From Apium graveolens (taxonomy: Eukaryota; Streptophyta; Magnoliopsida; Apiales; Apiaceae): 64,000 nt of DNA. The notes under the pieces were generated by a model. The model was not told the DNA's origin. It did not search any database and was given only the letters and a program-made list of their open reading frames with translations. A program made the translations under genes and the position numbers. The stretch is taken from assembly GCF_009905375.1 (NCBI RefSeq), contig NC_133647.1:170048790-170112789 (forward strand), given 5' to 3'. Positions 37,100 to 48,809 of this stretch are shown piece after piece (the first letter of the stretch is position 1; the number at the start of each line of letters is the position of its first letter).

Positions 37100-38406
37100 C
37101 TTAATTAATATCTGGAATCTGTTCTTAAATGAATTTACAAATAAATTTTTTCATAAATGAAAAATTCATTTGCAAATTTATTTTATCATTTTATCATATT
37201 TCTTGCTTATTTCTATGTAATATATATTATCTTATCTATGGTTATTTACTCTACTTGTTAATTGAAAATATCTCAGAATATTTTATTTCCTCTAAAAATA
37301 TTTTTCTATGAATTTTATTTGCTAAAATTCAACAGAAATCTATTTTTTATAAAAATAATTAATTCTGATATATTATCTTTGTTTCTGTAAAAATTATAAG
37401 TTTTACTATTTCAGTTTTACTATTTCAGTTTTACTATTTTTGAAATGAAGGTTCAGTACTTAATTAGATGTCTGTACATATTCATTTTATTTTAATACTG
37501 CAAAGACTATCGGCAAGACAATTAAAATTGTCTTGCTGAAAATCATTTCAGTATTCATGTAAATATAAATATGTTAATAGTTATTTTATATTAATACTAG
37601 AAAGACTATCGGCAAGACAATTGAAATTGTCTTGCTGAAAATCATTTTAGTATATAATGATTGCTTATTTTAAAATATCAGATTAATTTTATAACTGGCA
37701 AGACAATCGGTAGGACTATTGATTGTCATGCCAGTAATAAAATTAATATCAGAATTATTTTGTACTGGTATGACAATCGGTATGACTATCAGATTGTCAT
37801 ACCAGTTATATTTTTAATACTCTTTTTATTTGTTTTATTTTCCTTCTTTTTGCCTGGTATGACAATCGGTATGACAATCCCGGATTGTCATACCAGCTGT
37901 TATATAAGGCTTGTACTGCTTTGTTTTCAACCATTTTAATCACAGCAGTTCATTTTCGAAAAATTCTAACAGTTTTTTTACTCTCTTCTCTCTCCTCGAA
38001 CAAGATCAAAACCAAACCAAAAATCTGATTCATTTCTTTGCTCGAGTTTTTACTCAGCACACTTAATCATCACTTTGTGATATATACATACAAGTATATA
38101 CATAAAGAAGTGCTGCTGAAATTTTCTTAAAAATAAAATTTTTTATAAAAAACGCAAAAATCAAATTAAAATCAAGTTGCCCCTTCAAATTCCATTTTAA
38201 TTTTAATTTCTTACTTGTGTCTTTTGGTGTGTCAAAACTGTGTTAGTAATTTAAGAATTTTAACGAGATACATTTCTGTCTAAATTTTTCGATTATAATT
38301 AATTTAATTCGAATTATTAAATTAATTTAATTAATTCGAATTTTCTTAATATTATTCTTAAAATTCTGAAAAGCTTGTGTCTTATTATTATTTTATAAAA
38401 AAAAAA
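37100..38406 (+). other. Element E pol-env spacer with five long hairpins
   Basis: No ORF of note. It is AT-rich and holds five inverted repeats: 37513-37536 (11 bp stem, 2 nt loop), 37612-37635 (11 bp, 2 nt), 37695-37734 (14 bp, one mismatch), 37764-37806 (15 bp perfect) and 37854-37896 (14 bp perfect). Their arms are variants of GGTATGACAATC, which also appears in the LTR. This region would form the leader of any spliced or subgenomic env-like mRNA. Confidence 0.85.
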
Positions 38407-41400
38407 ATGGCTCTCAATTTCCAAATTGTCGCGCATAATCAAGTTGGTTACTTCAATCCGGAAAAATGTGATGTTGAAAAATTTAAGCCTTGGATTAGAT
38501 TTTTAAATGATCATTCGATTGTTAGCTCTGCTATTAAATCAAATGTGATTTTAAACGTCGATCTACTTAGACTGATTTGCACAACTTCTACTGTGGCCGA
38601 TGATTCAAAATCTTTTTCATTCACCATCGCAAACACACAGTATGTAGTTGATGAAACAGTCGTCAATCGTGCTTTAAATTTTCCACTAGACAATTTCTGT
38701 AATTTACCCTCTGAAAATGATATCACAAATTTTTTCAATGCCATTCACTATCAGGGGGTGATCAATTTAACCAAACTTTCTAAATCAAATTTGGTGTCTG
38801 AATGGGATATTTTCTTCGATACCCTTTCCAAAGTGTTTGCCAACTGCACAAAATCTAATTTTCATAACATTACTTCCACCCTGCAGTATATTGGTCTTGC
38901 GGTTGTTTTCAATCAAAGGATCAATTTTGGCAAACTACTTTTTCCCATTCTCCTGAGACGTCTAACTTCTGCTTTACGTGATCATTCTACAAATCGTAGG
39001 GTATCATGTTACTATGCTCGTTTTCTAATGCTCATAGCAGATCATCTACTCACCCCTGAACACAAATCACTTTTTGCTAACTCTGCTGTAACTGAACCCC
39101 CACCAGTTAGCAAAAAGATTTACACTCGCCAAGACACAACCTTCAAATTTATGCAAGTACCAGTACTTGTATCTGCTTTCATGGCCAATTATATTCCATT
39201 ACCTATTTTTAATCTACCCGGCCATGAACAGCAACCTCAACCTCCAGTGGTACAAGCCACCCAGACTCTTCCATTACAGGTAGTAATTCCTCTCTCTCAC
39301 TCTCTTCCTACTTCTGTTAACAGACCCTCAGTGGTTGATAGGGCTGACCATGAAGTTGTAGAACCACAGCTTCAATCCCAGGTCATAGAGCCAAACACAG
39401 AGTCTCATTCTATCTCACCCTCTCCCCCACTGTCAAAAATGTTACCAAGAAGATTATTAGGAAGTAGTAATATGTCAAATTTGAGTGAACCCTCAGCTCT
39501 GCCTCCTCCTAAGAAAAGAAAAACCTATTCTGAGGCATCTGAAAGCCCATCCTTGTCCTCCCAACAGGACATGGACTTTGAAATGGCCAATGAACAGTTA
39601 CTAGAGGCATCCTCTCAACAGGATGCATCTATTGAAATTCGCCATCGGGCCATGGCATCCTGTACTGAGTCAAGCACAATTCCATTACTCACAATGGAAC
39701 CATACACTTCCCCAGATAATACTCAGGACACCCAGCGAGGAGTGCACGTCGAGTCGGTTACAGTGCCTGCCATAGTTACGGCAGAAGAGCATTCACATGC
39801 TTCAGAGGGAAAATCTGACTCTCCGCCATCTTTATTAGAGTCATTTTCTCCCCTCCCAGATCAAACACCTCTGGCTCCCGTATGGGATTCTCCACTCGCA
39901 GATTTATCTGGAGAAAGTGGAGGGCAACTCGGTCAATCTATCCCTGAAGCAATTCAGACATCTATTCCAAAAGATTTGATAGCATTGACTGAGGATCGGG
40001 ACTCGCGAATTCCCATTGCACCACCACTGACCTCTCTTGAAGAGGCTAGGGTGATTTTTTATGCAGGTACACAAGAACAGCAATTGGAAGACTCCTCACG
40101 AGCAATCATATTGAGAGAAACACATGCACGTGAGATGAGTGAACCAAATATGAGTGAAATTCAGGTGAGAGCACACACAGACACTGATACTGTCAACCTG
40201 TTAGCTCAGATTGCAGCCCTGAAAGAAGAACTTGCCAAAAGTCAAGCTGAAGCTCAAGCATTCAAAGCACAAGTGGTTGAACGGTCTTCTTCTTCCACCT
40301 CTGTCGACAATCAGCTTGCGATCATAAAGAATGACATCTCAGATTTAAAGACTGCTGTAATACCAAAGCTCAATTCTATTCAGGACACTCCAAACTTATC
40401 AGCTGATGACATATCCAACTTCTGCTCCCTACATACAAGAATGACTTCTCTTGAAGACCTCGTTGAGATGAATCATTCACTAGACAACTCAAGATTTCTA
40501 AAGATCGAGACGGGCATGGAACATCTGAATGAAGGCATGAAGCACTTATATTACATGATCAAGAATTCTCATTGCCCTAATGAAGAACAAAGAGCTTATT
40601 TTGAAGGACCGTCTGGTGGAGGATCAGGCTCTGGAAGTGGTGGAGGTTTCAAAGGAAAGTCTGTAGAGGATCCCTCAACTAAGGGGGAGAAGAAAGGAGG
40701 GAGTAATTCCAAAGGGAAAGAAAAAGATACTTCTGCTGGAGATAAAGGAAAGGCTGATGATGCCTACTACAGTGGAGAACATGATGACTTCGATATTTTT
40801 GACATTCCCACTGAACCAGCTCAGGAAGATAAAGATGGGTTATTTGAAGCTGAAGAAGAAAGTGATTTTGAAGATTGGGAAGAAGAAGATACAGTGGATC
40901 CTAGGTTTGAGAAAGAATTTCAGAAAGAGCAGTTAGAGATGCAAAGAAAAGAAGCTGAACTTAAGAAGGTCTCACAGATTATTGACAGGAGAAAAGACAT
41001 TCAAAGAACAGAAACTCTTCAAAAGCAACGTCTTCATGACATTAAAGCTCAAGAAAGGAGAAGAGATGTCAGACTGAAGATTGGTGGAAAGTGGGATGAA
41101 GCTAGGAGAGTACTCGATATGCCTCAGCTATGCACTAACAATGATAGGCAGTTCTTACATCTTCTGGACAAGCTGGAAATCTCAAATCCTAACAATGACA
41201 TGTACATGAATGCTATCAAGACTGAAGTCTCAAGGATCACAGCTGCTTTTGATAGATCCCTAAATGAGATGAGCATTTTTGTATATTGTCAGAGTGAAGG
41301 ATCATTCAAGGTGTCACTTCATTTATTCGAGAATCGTTCGTTGTCAGAGATTTGGGTTCTTTTAAACAAAGTGAAAAGAAGCTCAGAGTTGAATGAAGTT

Positions 41401-41793
41401 CTTCGGGAAAGACTTAAAGAGTTTGCCAGCAGGGCTAGTCCTCAAGTGGTCAACAATCCTCATCAAGTGAGATTCTTTAAGTCTGATTGTCTTCAAATCT
41501 GTCAGCTAGATGTACAATCTCTTAAAGACTACTCAGCTAAGCATCTGGTCTGGATGGAACATCATTTGAGAACAGCTGGATATTCATCCATGTTGAAGAC
41601 TCAAGCTGCTGACTTGATTCAAGCTTATTGTGAGAAGAATGTTAAAAGGTACAATCAACTCAAGAATAAGTTGAAGACAGTTGGAGTTCAACCAGTCAGA
41701 CCTGCAAGCTTCACTTCAGAAAAGGATCGTGTTTTTGACAAGGAATTGCTTCAAGATTTGGAAGAAGGTGAAGTCGGAAGAGAAGACAACTAA
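38407..41793 (+). CDS. Element E env-like protein, uninterrupted (1128 aa)
   Basis: This is the post-pol ORF typical of Sireviruses. The frame is open from 38377 but without ATG, so ATG at 38407 (MALNFQIVAHN) is the likely start. Residues about 1-290 form a compact domain with FLMLIADH near 210. They are followed by a Pro/Ser/Gln-rich region (about 290-590) and a coiled coil near 596-630. After these come a Gly/Ser stretch near 736-748, an acidic patch near 790-830, a charged helical segment near 835-880, and a C-terminal part to 1128. No clear signal peptide, fusion peptide or membrane anchor was seen, so a true envelope role is unsupported; function is unknown. Residues 149-186 match the third ORF of element D without gaps. 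Confidence 0.88.
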   Translation: MALNFQIVAHNQVGYFNPEKCDVEKFKPWIRFLNDHSIVSSAIKSNVILNVDLLRLICTTSTVADDSKSFSFTIANTQYVVDETVVNRALNFPLDNFCNLPSENDITNFFNAIHYQGVINLTKLSKSNLVSEWDIFFDTLSKVFANCTKSNFHNITSTLQYIGLAVVFNQRINFGKLLFPILLRRLTSALRDHSTNRRVSCYYARFLMLIADHLLTPEHKSLFANSAVTEPPPVSKKIYTRQDTTFKFMQVPVLVSAFMANYIPLPIFNLPGHEQQPQPPVVQATQTLPLQVVIPLSHSLPTSVNRPSVVDRADHEVVEPQLQSQVIEPNTESHSISPSPPLSKMLPRRLLGSSNMSNLSEPSALPPPKKRKTYSEASESPSLSSQQDMDFEMANEQLLEASSQQDASIEIRHRAMASCTESSTIPLLTMEPYTSPDNTQDTQRGVHVESVTVPAIVTAEEHSHASEGKSDSPPSLLESFSPLPDQTPLAPVWDSPLADLSGESGGQLGQSIPEAIQTSIPKDLIALTEDRDSRIPIAPPLTSLEEARVIFYAGTQEQQLEDSSRAIILRETHAREMSEPNMSEIQVRAHTDTDTVNLLAQIAALKEELAKSQAEAQAFKAQVVERSSSSTSVDNQLAIIKNDISDLKTAVIPKLNSIQDTPNLSADDISNFCSLHTRMTSLEDLVEMNHSLDNSRFLKIETGMEHLNEGMKHLYYMIKNSHCPNEEQRAYFEGPSGGGSGSGSGGGFKGKSVEDPSTKGEKKGGSNSKGKEKDTSAGDKGKADDAYYSGEHDDFDIFDIPTEPAQEDKDGLFEAEEESDFEDWEEEDTVDPRFEKEFQKEQLEMQRKEAELKKVSQIIDRRKDIQRTETLQKQRLHDIKAQERRRDVRLKIGGKWDEARRVLDMPQLCTNNDRQFLHLLDKLEISNPNNDMYMNAIKTEVSRITAAFDRSLNEMSIFVYCQSEGSFKVSLHLFENRSLSEIWVLLNKVKRSSELNEVLRERLKEFASRASPQVVNNPHQVRFFKSDCLQICQLDVQSLKDYSAKHLVWMEHHLRTAGYSSMLKTQAADLIQAYCEKNVKRYNQLKNKLKTVGVQPVRPASFTSEKDRVFDKELLQDLEEGEVGREDN

Positions 41794-42045
41794 AGTCAAT
41801 TAGCTCAAAACTCAATGTAATATGATTAGAGCGTTATGAATCAAGATAGTCTAATGTAGTTATATGTTCAGGCTAGAGGAACATCTATCTTGTATTCACT
41901 TGTAAATTTCATTTGGAATCTGGAAAATGTTAAATATAATCCAGAACTTTTCTGCTATTTACTTTACATTACTGTTCATATCTTTTTCTTATTTGTTAGT
42001 TGAGTTATCCTCTAGGTATTTGTTGTTATTGTCTAACAAGCAAAT
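41794..42045 (+). other. Element E 3' untranslated spacer
   Basis: Short AT-rich non-coding sequence between the env-like stop and the polypurine tract; no motif recognised. Confidence 0.8.
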
Positions 42046-42054
42046 AGGGGGAGA
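42046..42054 (+). promoter_or_regulatory. Polypurine tract of element E
   Basis: AGGGGGAGA lies 1 base before the 3' LTR, where plus-strand DNA synthesis would be primed. The same 9-mer occurs at 35362-35370 and 40682-40690 inside the element. Confidence 0.9.
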
Positions 42055-42055
42055 T

Positions 42056-43419
42056 TGAAAGGCATATGTCATAGCCTACTCGTTTATTCGAGTATTTAAC
42101 TCAACTCAAATAAGAATGTAATAAGTAAATAGTGGATCAAGCATCAGAGAGATCTCACAAAGTAACATCTGTCAAAGAATAAAGAAACATTGTTCATCTG
42201 CAGTCTTGAAGATTCACTGGAAGAAGTTCAAGAAGTTGATCATGCCTCAGTGATATAAATCAAGATCGTGGAATTAATCAAGTGACAGAGATCTCGTCAA
42301 GGTATCATTTATTACAAGGATTCAATCAGAACAACAAAGTCAAGACATGAAGAAACGTCACGAAAGTTAGTCACTCATGAACCAGACAGTACATCGAGTG
42401 TCAGCATTGAAGTGACGGAATTGATTCATAAGTCTCGAAGATTGTCTGAAGAATGGATGCTGCTCAGAGATAGTATTAATTCTCTATTAATTTAATTAAG
42501 TCATATAATTTAATTAAGAAAATAAATTCTATCTGCAAGGATTAATTTATTGATTAATTGAATTAAAGTGATTAATTAATTTAGAATTAATATTAAGGAT
42601 TTTCAGAATATTAATTGATTAAAATCTGTGATAATTCTAAAAAGACAACTGATTGAACTAGCATGACAATCGGTATGACAATTGATAGTCATACCGAATG
42701 TCTTGCTAAGTCAGTTAATTGAATTGATAGAATTTTCAATTAGAATAAAATCAATTAAGTATTCAGAAAAACAATTTCATTTGAACTAATATGACAATCG
42801 GTATGACAATCAATAGTCATACCGAAAGTCTTGCTAGTTCATTTTAATTATCTTCCTAGCTCTAATGAGATTGTCTCACCGAAAGTCATTCAAGCTTAAA
42901 AAGATTGTCACTGCAGTTCAACAACTTCGACTGTTTTGATAAATAGAAGCAGAAGACATCATCTCAAAATATTACAGCAAAAACAGAGCAGCCAAAAAAC
43001 ACAGAACAAGAAAACACAGCAGAAAAATAAGAGAAAATATTTCATCCTTAATCTGCTTATTCAAGATCAAATATTCTAGCTTGTTAATGTTAAATCCAAA
43101 CCACTAGAATTACTTATCTTGTTCTTGTATATCAATCTAGCGGATTAAAATCCCTAGAACTTAATCTCAAATCGCTTTTAGCATTTGATCTTTTAATTAC
43201 AAAAATAGAAAAAGTTCATGTCGAATTTATTCTAAATTTGTAATAATTGATTTGAGATTAAACCCTTGTAATCGATACCGTAGTTGTAACACCTTTCAAG
43301 TTTAATAAAAGTTTTATTTAACTTGAATTTTGTTTCACAATTTTATTCCGCATTTTATTCGACGAAACGGTATTGTTTGCATTCAACCCCCCCTTCTACA
43401 AACAAATTGGGACCTAACA
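42056..43419 (+). repeat. Element E 3' LTR, 1364 bp
   Basis: Same length as 31119-32482 with a constant offset of 10937; one substitution noticed (A at 42850 for G at 31913). Confidence 0.95.
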
Positions 43420-43424
43420 GTATT
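43420..43424. repeat. Target-site duplication of element E, right copy (GTATT)
   Basis: Matches 31114-31118; D's RT resumes immediately. Confidence 0.95.
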
Positions 43425-44768
43425 ACTGTCTTCTGGATGGCTATTCGGGTTACAATCAGATTTGTATCGCTCCAGAAGATCTGGAGAAGACTACCTTCAC
43501 TTGTCCATTTGGTACTTTCGCCTTCAGACGAGTTTTGTTTGGTCTGTGTGGTGCACCGACCACATTTCAGAGATGTATGATGGCCATCTTTTCTGACATG
43601 ATTGGACATAATGTGGAGGTGTTCATGGACAACTTCTCAGTCTTTGGCGATTCTTTTGATGAATGCTTGCAGAATCTGGGACACGTTCTCAAGAGGTGTG
43701 TTGAGACCAATCTGGTTCTCAATTGGGAGAAATGTCATTTTATGGTGCGTCAAGGCATTATTCTCGGGCACAAGGTTTCTAATAAAGGTCTAGAGGTGGA
43801 CAAGGCCAAGGTGGGGGTCATTGAGAATCTTCTTCCACCTATTTCTTTCAAGGGGATTCGCAGTTTTCTTGGTCATGCGGGTTTCTACAAGCATTTCATC
43901 AAGGACTTCTCAAAAATTTCAAAGCCTTCGTGCAGTTTGTTAGAGAAAGATGTTCCTTTTAAATTCGATGACGAGTGTCTTGCAGCTTTTGAGACATTGA
44001 AGAAGAGTTTAATCATGACACCTGTCATAACTGCACCTGATTGGAATAAGCCTATTGAGATGATGTGTGATGCAAGTGACTATGCAGTTGGAGCAGTTAT
44101 TGGGCAGAGAAAGAACAATATATTTCATGTAGTCTACTACGCCAGTAAGACTCTAAATGGTGCTCAACTGAATTACACTACTACGGAGAAAGAACTTTTG
44201 GCTATTGTCGACGGTTTTGAGAAATTTCGATCTTATCTACTTGGGACTAAGGTGACAGTTTTCACTGATCACGCCGCCATTCGATATCTCGTCTCAAAGA
44301 AGGACTTGAAGCCTAGATTGATTCGATGGATTCTTTTGCTCCAAGAATTTGAACTAGAGATCAAGGACAGAAAAGGAACTGAAAATCAAGTTGCTGATCA
44401 TCTCTTGCATTTAGAGAATCCTAATGCTACTTCATTGGATAAGACATTGATAAATGAGTCTTTTCTTGACGAGCAGTTGTTTGGAATGCAGGAAGAAGAA
44501 CCGTGGTTTGCAGACATTGTGAACTATCTTGTGAGTAATATCATGCCTCCTGACTTATCTTATGCTCAAAGGAAGAAGTTTCTTCATGAGGTGAAGTGGT
44601 ATATGTGGGATGAGCCATTTCTTTTTCGCCAAGGAGCTGACCAAATCATCAGGAGATGTATTCCTTACAGCGAAATGGGGGGGACCTTGCGAGATTGCCA
44701 CTCAACAGCTTATGGAGGACATTATGGTGGAGAAAAGACAGCAACTCGTGTTCTTCAAGCAGGTTTCT
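43425..44768 (+). pseudogene. Element D RT palm, RNase H and start of integrase
   Basis: The frame continues from 31118 with [12 protein letters not shown], then [14 protein letters not shown]. The catalytic box reads FMDNFSVFG at 43624-43650, where Athila RTs normally have FMDD; the second catalytic aspartate is asparagine (GAC to AAC). The RT tail ([13 protein letters not shown]) is near 43880. RNase H has [10 protein letters not shown] near 44070, EKELLAIV near 44190, [10 protein letters not shown] near 44263 and ENQVADHL near 44382. The integrase zinc-binding part starts at [17 protein letters not shown], where element B interrupts it after 44768. The stretch is uninterrupted by stops, but the D-to-N change should abolish polymerase activity. 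Confidence 0.92.
44764..44768. repeat. Target-site duplication of element B, left copy (TTTCT)
   Basis: Repeated at 58401-58405; the integrase frame is restored when B and one copy are removed. Confidence 0.95.
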
Positions 44769-46699
44769 TGTAACACCCCCAGATCCGGGGTCGGGGATCC
44801 GGGTCGTCACGGTCTTTCTTTCCACAATATCACTTCACTTAATTAATAATAATAACCTTATGCTGTGACCCCACACTAACACACACCACAATCCGTTATA
44901 GTCTCAGAGATGAAATTTAAATAAGTACAAGTCTTTGAATCCACAATTTAAAAGTTATTACAACCCAAAATGATTTCTTGATAAATTTACAGTTAATTGC
45001 CATTATCTGCCACAAGTTATAATTATACATAATTGATTCTCAAAAGCAGATGGTCTGATCTACAATGGATCTACCTCTGCAGCTATAGCAGCTACAACAT
45101 CAACGGGAAGACGCGGGACGCTTCCCACGCGCTTGCGCTGGGTCTGCTGGAGTCTGGCCATCTTTCCTAACTGTTGTTGTGTGATGAAAGAAGATAGCAA
45201 GGGTGAGCAGCAAGCCCACCAAAATAATATGTATAATGATTTACAATATATGAGCCTACTCATAATACTCATGAAAGTCTTGGTCAAAAGAAATGAACCA
45301 AGTTGATAACTTAATGCGATGAAGTCGCAAAATATTCAGTATATATACATATATACTTTTCAAAATATTGGAAGTCCTCTTCCATGCATAATATACACAA
45401 AGTCCTAGTGTGTAACTGTATGAAAAAAATATCGTTGCAAGGTGATCTCATATATCTAACCTTGTCTCAACGTTTTTCTGAAAATCTTTGTCATACATAA
45501 GACAATTATTAATTAGATATAAGTTTAAAAGATGAGGTTACCAAATACCCCAATATACTTATATCTTTCCCAATACTACTTGAACTACCACCGTTCAAGT
45601 TATAATCAGTTTCAAAAGTTCATCACATAGATGAGACTACAAGACAAGATTTGAATAGATTCAATCTTTGAAATATTATTGAATGAAATAAAGTTACGAG
45701 ATACTTTATTTAGTCCCGATATATATATATCCACATATATATATCTCTTAAACATTTCCTGGAACCTCTGTTATGTAAAGTATGAACAGAGTTTGAAACA
45801 TCCAATGAATTTTGGAAAGGAAAAGAATTTTGGCATAAACCCGATATCTCGCTGATCAGGCAAAGATACCAATAAGTAACCTTTTCTACTGTAGATGGAT
45901 GAATTCCTCACCGGTCATCACCCTGGCCGCATTAGGACCTCGCGCTAGACCGTACCCCGGCCCCTCACGCGTTGATGGACTGCCACCCAGCCACTTACAC
46001 AATAATAGACCGTACCCCGGCCTGTCGCTTATGCCGACTCAATGAGATGGGCTTACTTCCCGAACGTTGGGCAAGTAATCAATTCATTTACCAAATCTGC
46101 AACCTCGTTGCGAATATAAAATACACCACAGAGCCGGATTCCCCAGGTTTTTGAGCGAGTATTTAAATCCCCTTAAAAGGAAGATCTTAAATATAAAAAA
46201 AAAGTTTTGGGATCCGCTCTGACTTTTAAAAATCATTTTGAAGACTCGAAAACACTTTAAAGAGTGTTTGGAGTAAAGCTGATTTAATGAAGTAAATCAG
46301 TCCCCAGAATATTTAGAAAATGACTGAATATTATTATTTAAATAATATTCCCATAAAGAATAATCTTTATTAAAATTATTTAAGTAGAAGTATTAAAACT
46401 TATACTTGAAACGAGTATTAAATAACCCAAGATATACTTATATGAAAGTATTATCTTTATTTGAATAATCGAAAATAAGTTTGATTATTAACAGTTTATT
46501 CTCTAATGAAATAAAGAATATATTTCAGCAAATAATCGGAGTCATAGATCCTCAAATGAATATTCAAATAATATTCAATAATAATATAAAAGAGTCATAA
46601 GCCCTCGAATAATATTCGAAATAATATTCAAATAAATAAATAAAGTTAAAGTTATCGAATAAACCTTATTCGATTAATAGTTTGGAAAACTATAACCAT

Positions 46700-46733
<34 letters not shown>

Positions 46734-48783
46734 CCATATCCATATATACAAAATCTACTCGGGATCCTCGACTCCCGGTTTTAGAAAATATTTTCACCTT
46801 TGGGTCCCTATACTAAGGGTATATGCAAGTTACCGCTATCCTCTAGCATAGGTATTATCAACTGAACCAACAGATATATTTCAAGAATATGAAACAGGCA
46901 TGCATATATACCATATCACATGCTACAATATATCGCAAGAATTTGCTAAATAACCAATATGCATTTATCGCAAGATCATGCATATACAAATGTATACATC
47001 ACAACAACAGTATAACGGATAGAATACTTGCCTGAGCGACTGGGGGTTACGAATGGCTCGGGACGAGTCTGGTAACCTATAAACAACAAGTAAGTTGGAA
47101 TTAAACCAAAATCACTTGTAATTCTATACTTTAACTAACTTAGACTCTAACGCTTGTTTTGCGCTTACTGATTCTCTTAAGTCACTCGAGTACCCTCGGC
47201 TCCACCATTTTTAATAATTTAACCTTTACGAGTTTTAAGGCGATTCCTTCACGAGTGTCTTACCAACTGCCTAACACACTTACCATAAATGTTTCATACA
47301 TTAATTAACCCTTTTTGGTCTTTAACCTATGTTTCAAAGTAAGGCGAGGGGAAAAGTTTCGTTCGCGAAACGCCGTTACTTGAAACGGTCATTTCTCCTA
47401 AACCGTGCATCGGAATCGAACGAACTACATATCAAAATGAAGCTCGTAACATGAGCTATCTAAACATGGCAGTGGTCATAATATAGCAGGGGGTTCTCGG
47501 GTCCTAATGTTATGCACAAAAACAGTCCAAAGAAAATCGGACGTTACGACGGCTATGTTTACGCGATTACCAATGTTTAAACTACTCCAATTAACCACCA
47601 ACCAACTAATAACCATCAATACAACAAAACTTCACCTAAACCATACCACATCAGTCCATAATCTCCAAGGTTTTCAACTCAAACAACCACAATCAAGACC
47701 TATGAACTATAATCAAGCTTCAATTACCAAAACACTTCCAAATCAAACCAAACTACTAATAATCACAATCCATGCTTCTCATTTCACAACACCAACCATT
47801 AAACTTACTAACAAATAAAGTAAAGGCTAGGGTTTGAAGTTTATACCTTCCTTGGGAGGTGTTAAGTTGCTAGGAAGCCTTAGGGAGCCTCCTACAAGCT
47901 TGATCTTTCCAAAGAAATCAAGAACACAAAGTTAGGCTTTGAAGTTTCTAAAAGTCCGATTTAAAGAACTGTAAAAATGAGGGTCTTACCATGATTATTT
48001 GGACGAGACTTGTGAACAAGAGTTGTAGGCCATCTCAATACCTTTCCAATGAGCTATAGAACACAATATTTGAGTGAGAAATGAAGGAGATACAGCAGTT
48101 TTAGTGTTCTGATTCTGTTTTGGCCGAGAGCATGAAGAACAATGCCTTGGTTTCTTTTTGATTTTGATGAAAAATGATTTGCTTGGCTTGGTTGCTTGGT
48201 TTTTGTGCTTGCTTTAGTCAATTACCTTCTTGCCCTTGAATTTGTGTGGTTACAAAGCCACCACACCTCCTTCCTTCCCATGTCATGCTTATGTCACCTT
48301 GCACATGTCATAATGCTCCCACTTGTCCACACCTTGTGGTTTGATGATGTCACAATCCCTGGCTTCTTGTACAAGCTTGTCTCTTGGTCACTTATTTGTT
48401 TTACGGTTCGCTTATCTTTCGTTCTCGTTTATCGTTTGAGGGATCATACCCGGGATCTTATTACTTAGGTTCCCTTAACCTTTCTCAATATATTATATTC
48501 CTTTTATGATCCTCTCCTATAATCCTTTAATTTAAATCCTTTTTATCCTGTTACCTTATATTCATTTCTCTCCGTATCTTGTGAATTTCCGGGAAAAATC
48601 AAAGTGTTCGAATTTGGATTCTGACGATCTTTACATACACTTATATCCCATATAAAGTACTAATAAAATCTCAGAATATCCATATCAGAACCCCTACATA
48701 GTGTGGCATGAAAAGTTTTCTCATTCAGCAAAAACACTATTCATAAGGGTTTCAAAAATTTCCCAAAAATTGGGGTTATTACA
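44769..48783 (-). repeat. Element B left LTR, 4015 bp
   Basis: Differences from the right LTR seen by eye: T44892/C54507, T46377/A55992, T46381/G55996 and 2 bp in the (AT)n run near 46700. Positions about 45715-46047 form a block absent from A's LTR; it contains TAGACCGTACCCCGGCC twice, near 45950 and 46006. A small sense ORF matching A's LTR ORF ends at 45060. Confidence 0.93.
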
Positions 48784-48796
48784 GTCTCCCCTCCTT
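48784..48796 (-). promoter_or_regulatory. Polypurine tract of element B
   Basis: Minus-strand AAGGAGGGGAGAC next to the left LTR, as in element A. Confidence 0.9.
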
Positions 48797-48809
48797 AAAA
48801 GGATTCCGT

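Larger units (their letters stand above)
31119..43419 (+). mobile_element. Element E: apparently complete Sirevirus (Ty1/copia)
   Basis: A 12.3 kb element with 1364 bp LTRs (TGAAAGGC...CCTAACA), GTATT duplications, Met primer site, uninterrupted gag-pol ORF, an uninterrupted env-like ORF, and a polypurine tract. All expected parts are open and catalytic motifs are present, so it may be autonomous. The two LTRs differ at one position noticed by eye (G at 31913, A at 42850). Confidence 0.95.

Noticed and set aside
38407..41793. Env-like ORF of E as a true viral envelope glycoprotein
   Set aside because: No signal peptide, furin-like site, fusion peptide or clear transmembrane anchor was seen, and the N-terminal part resembles an Athila ORF3 domain.
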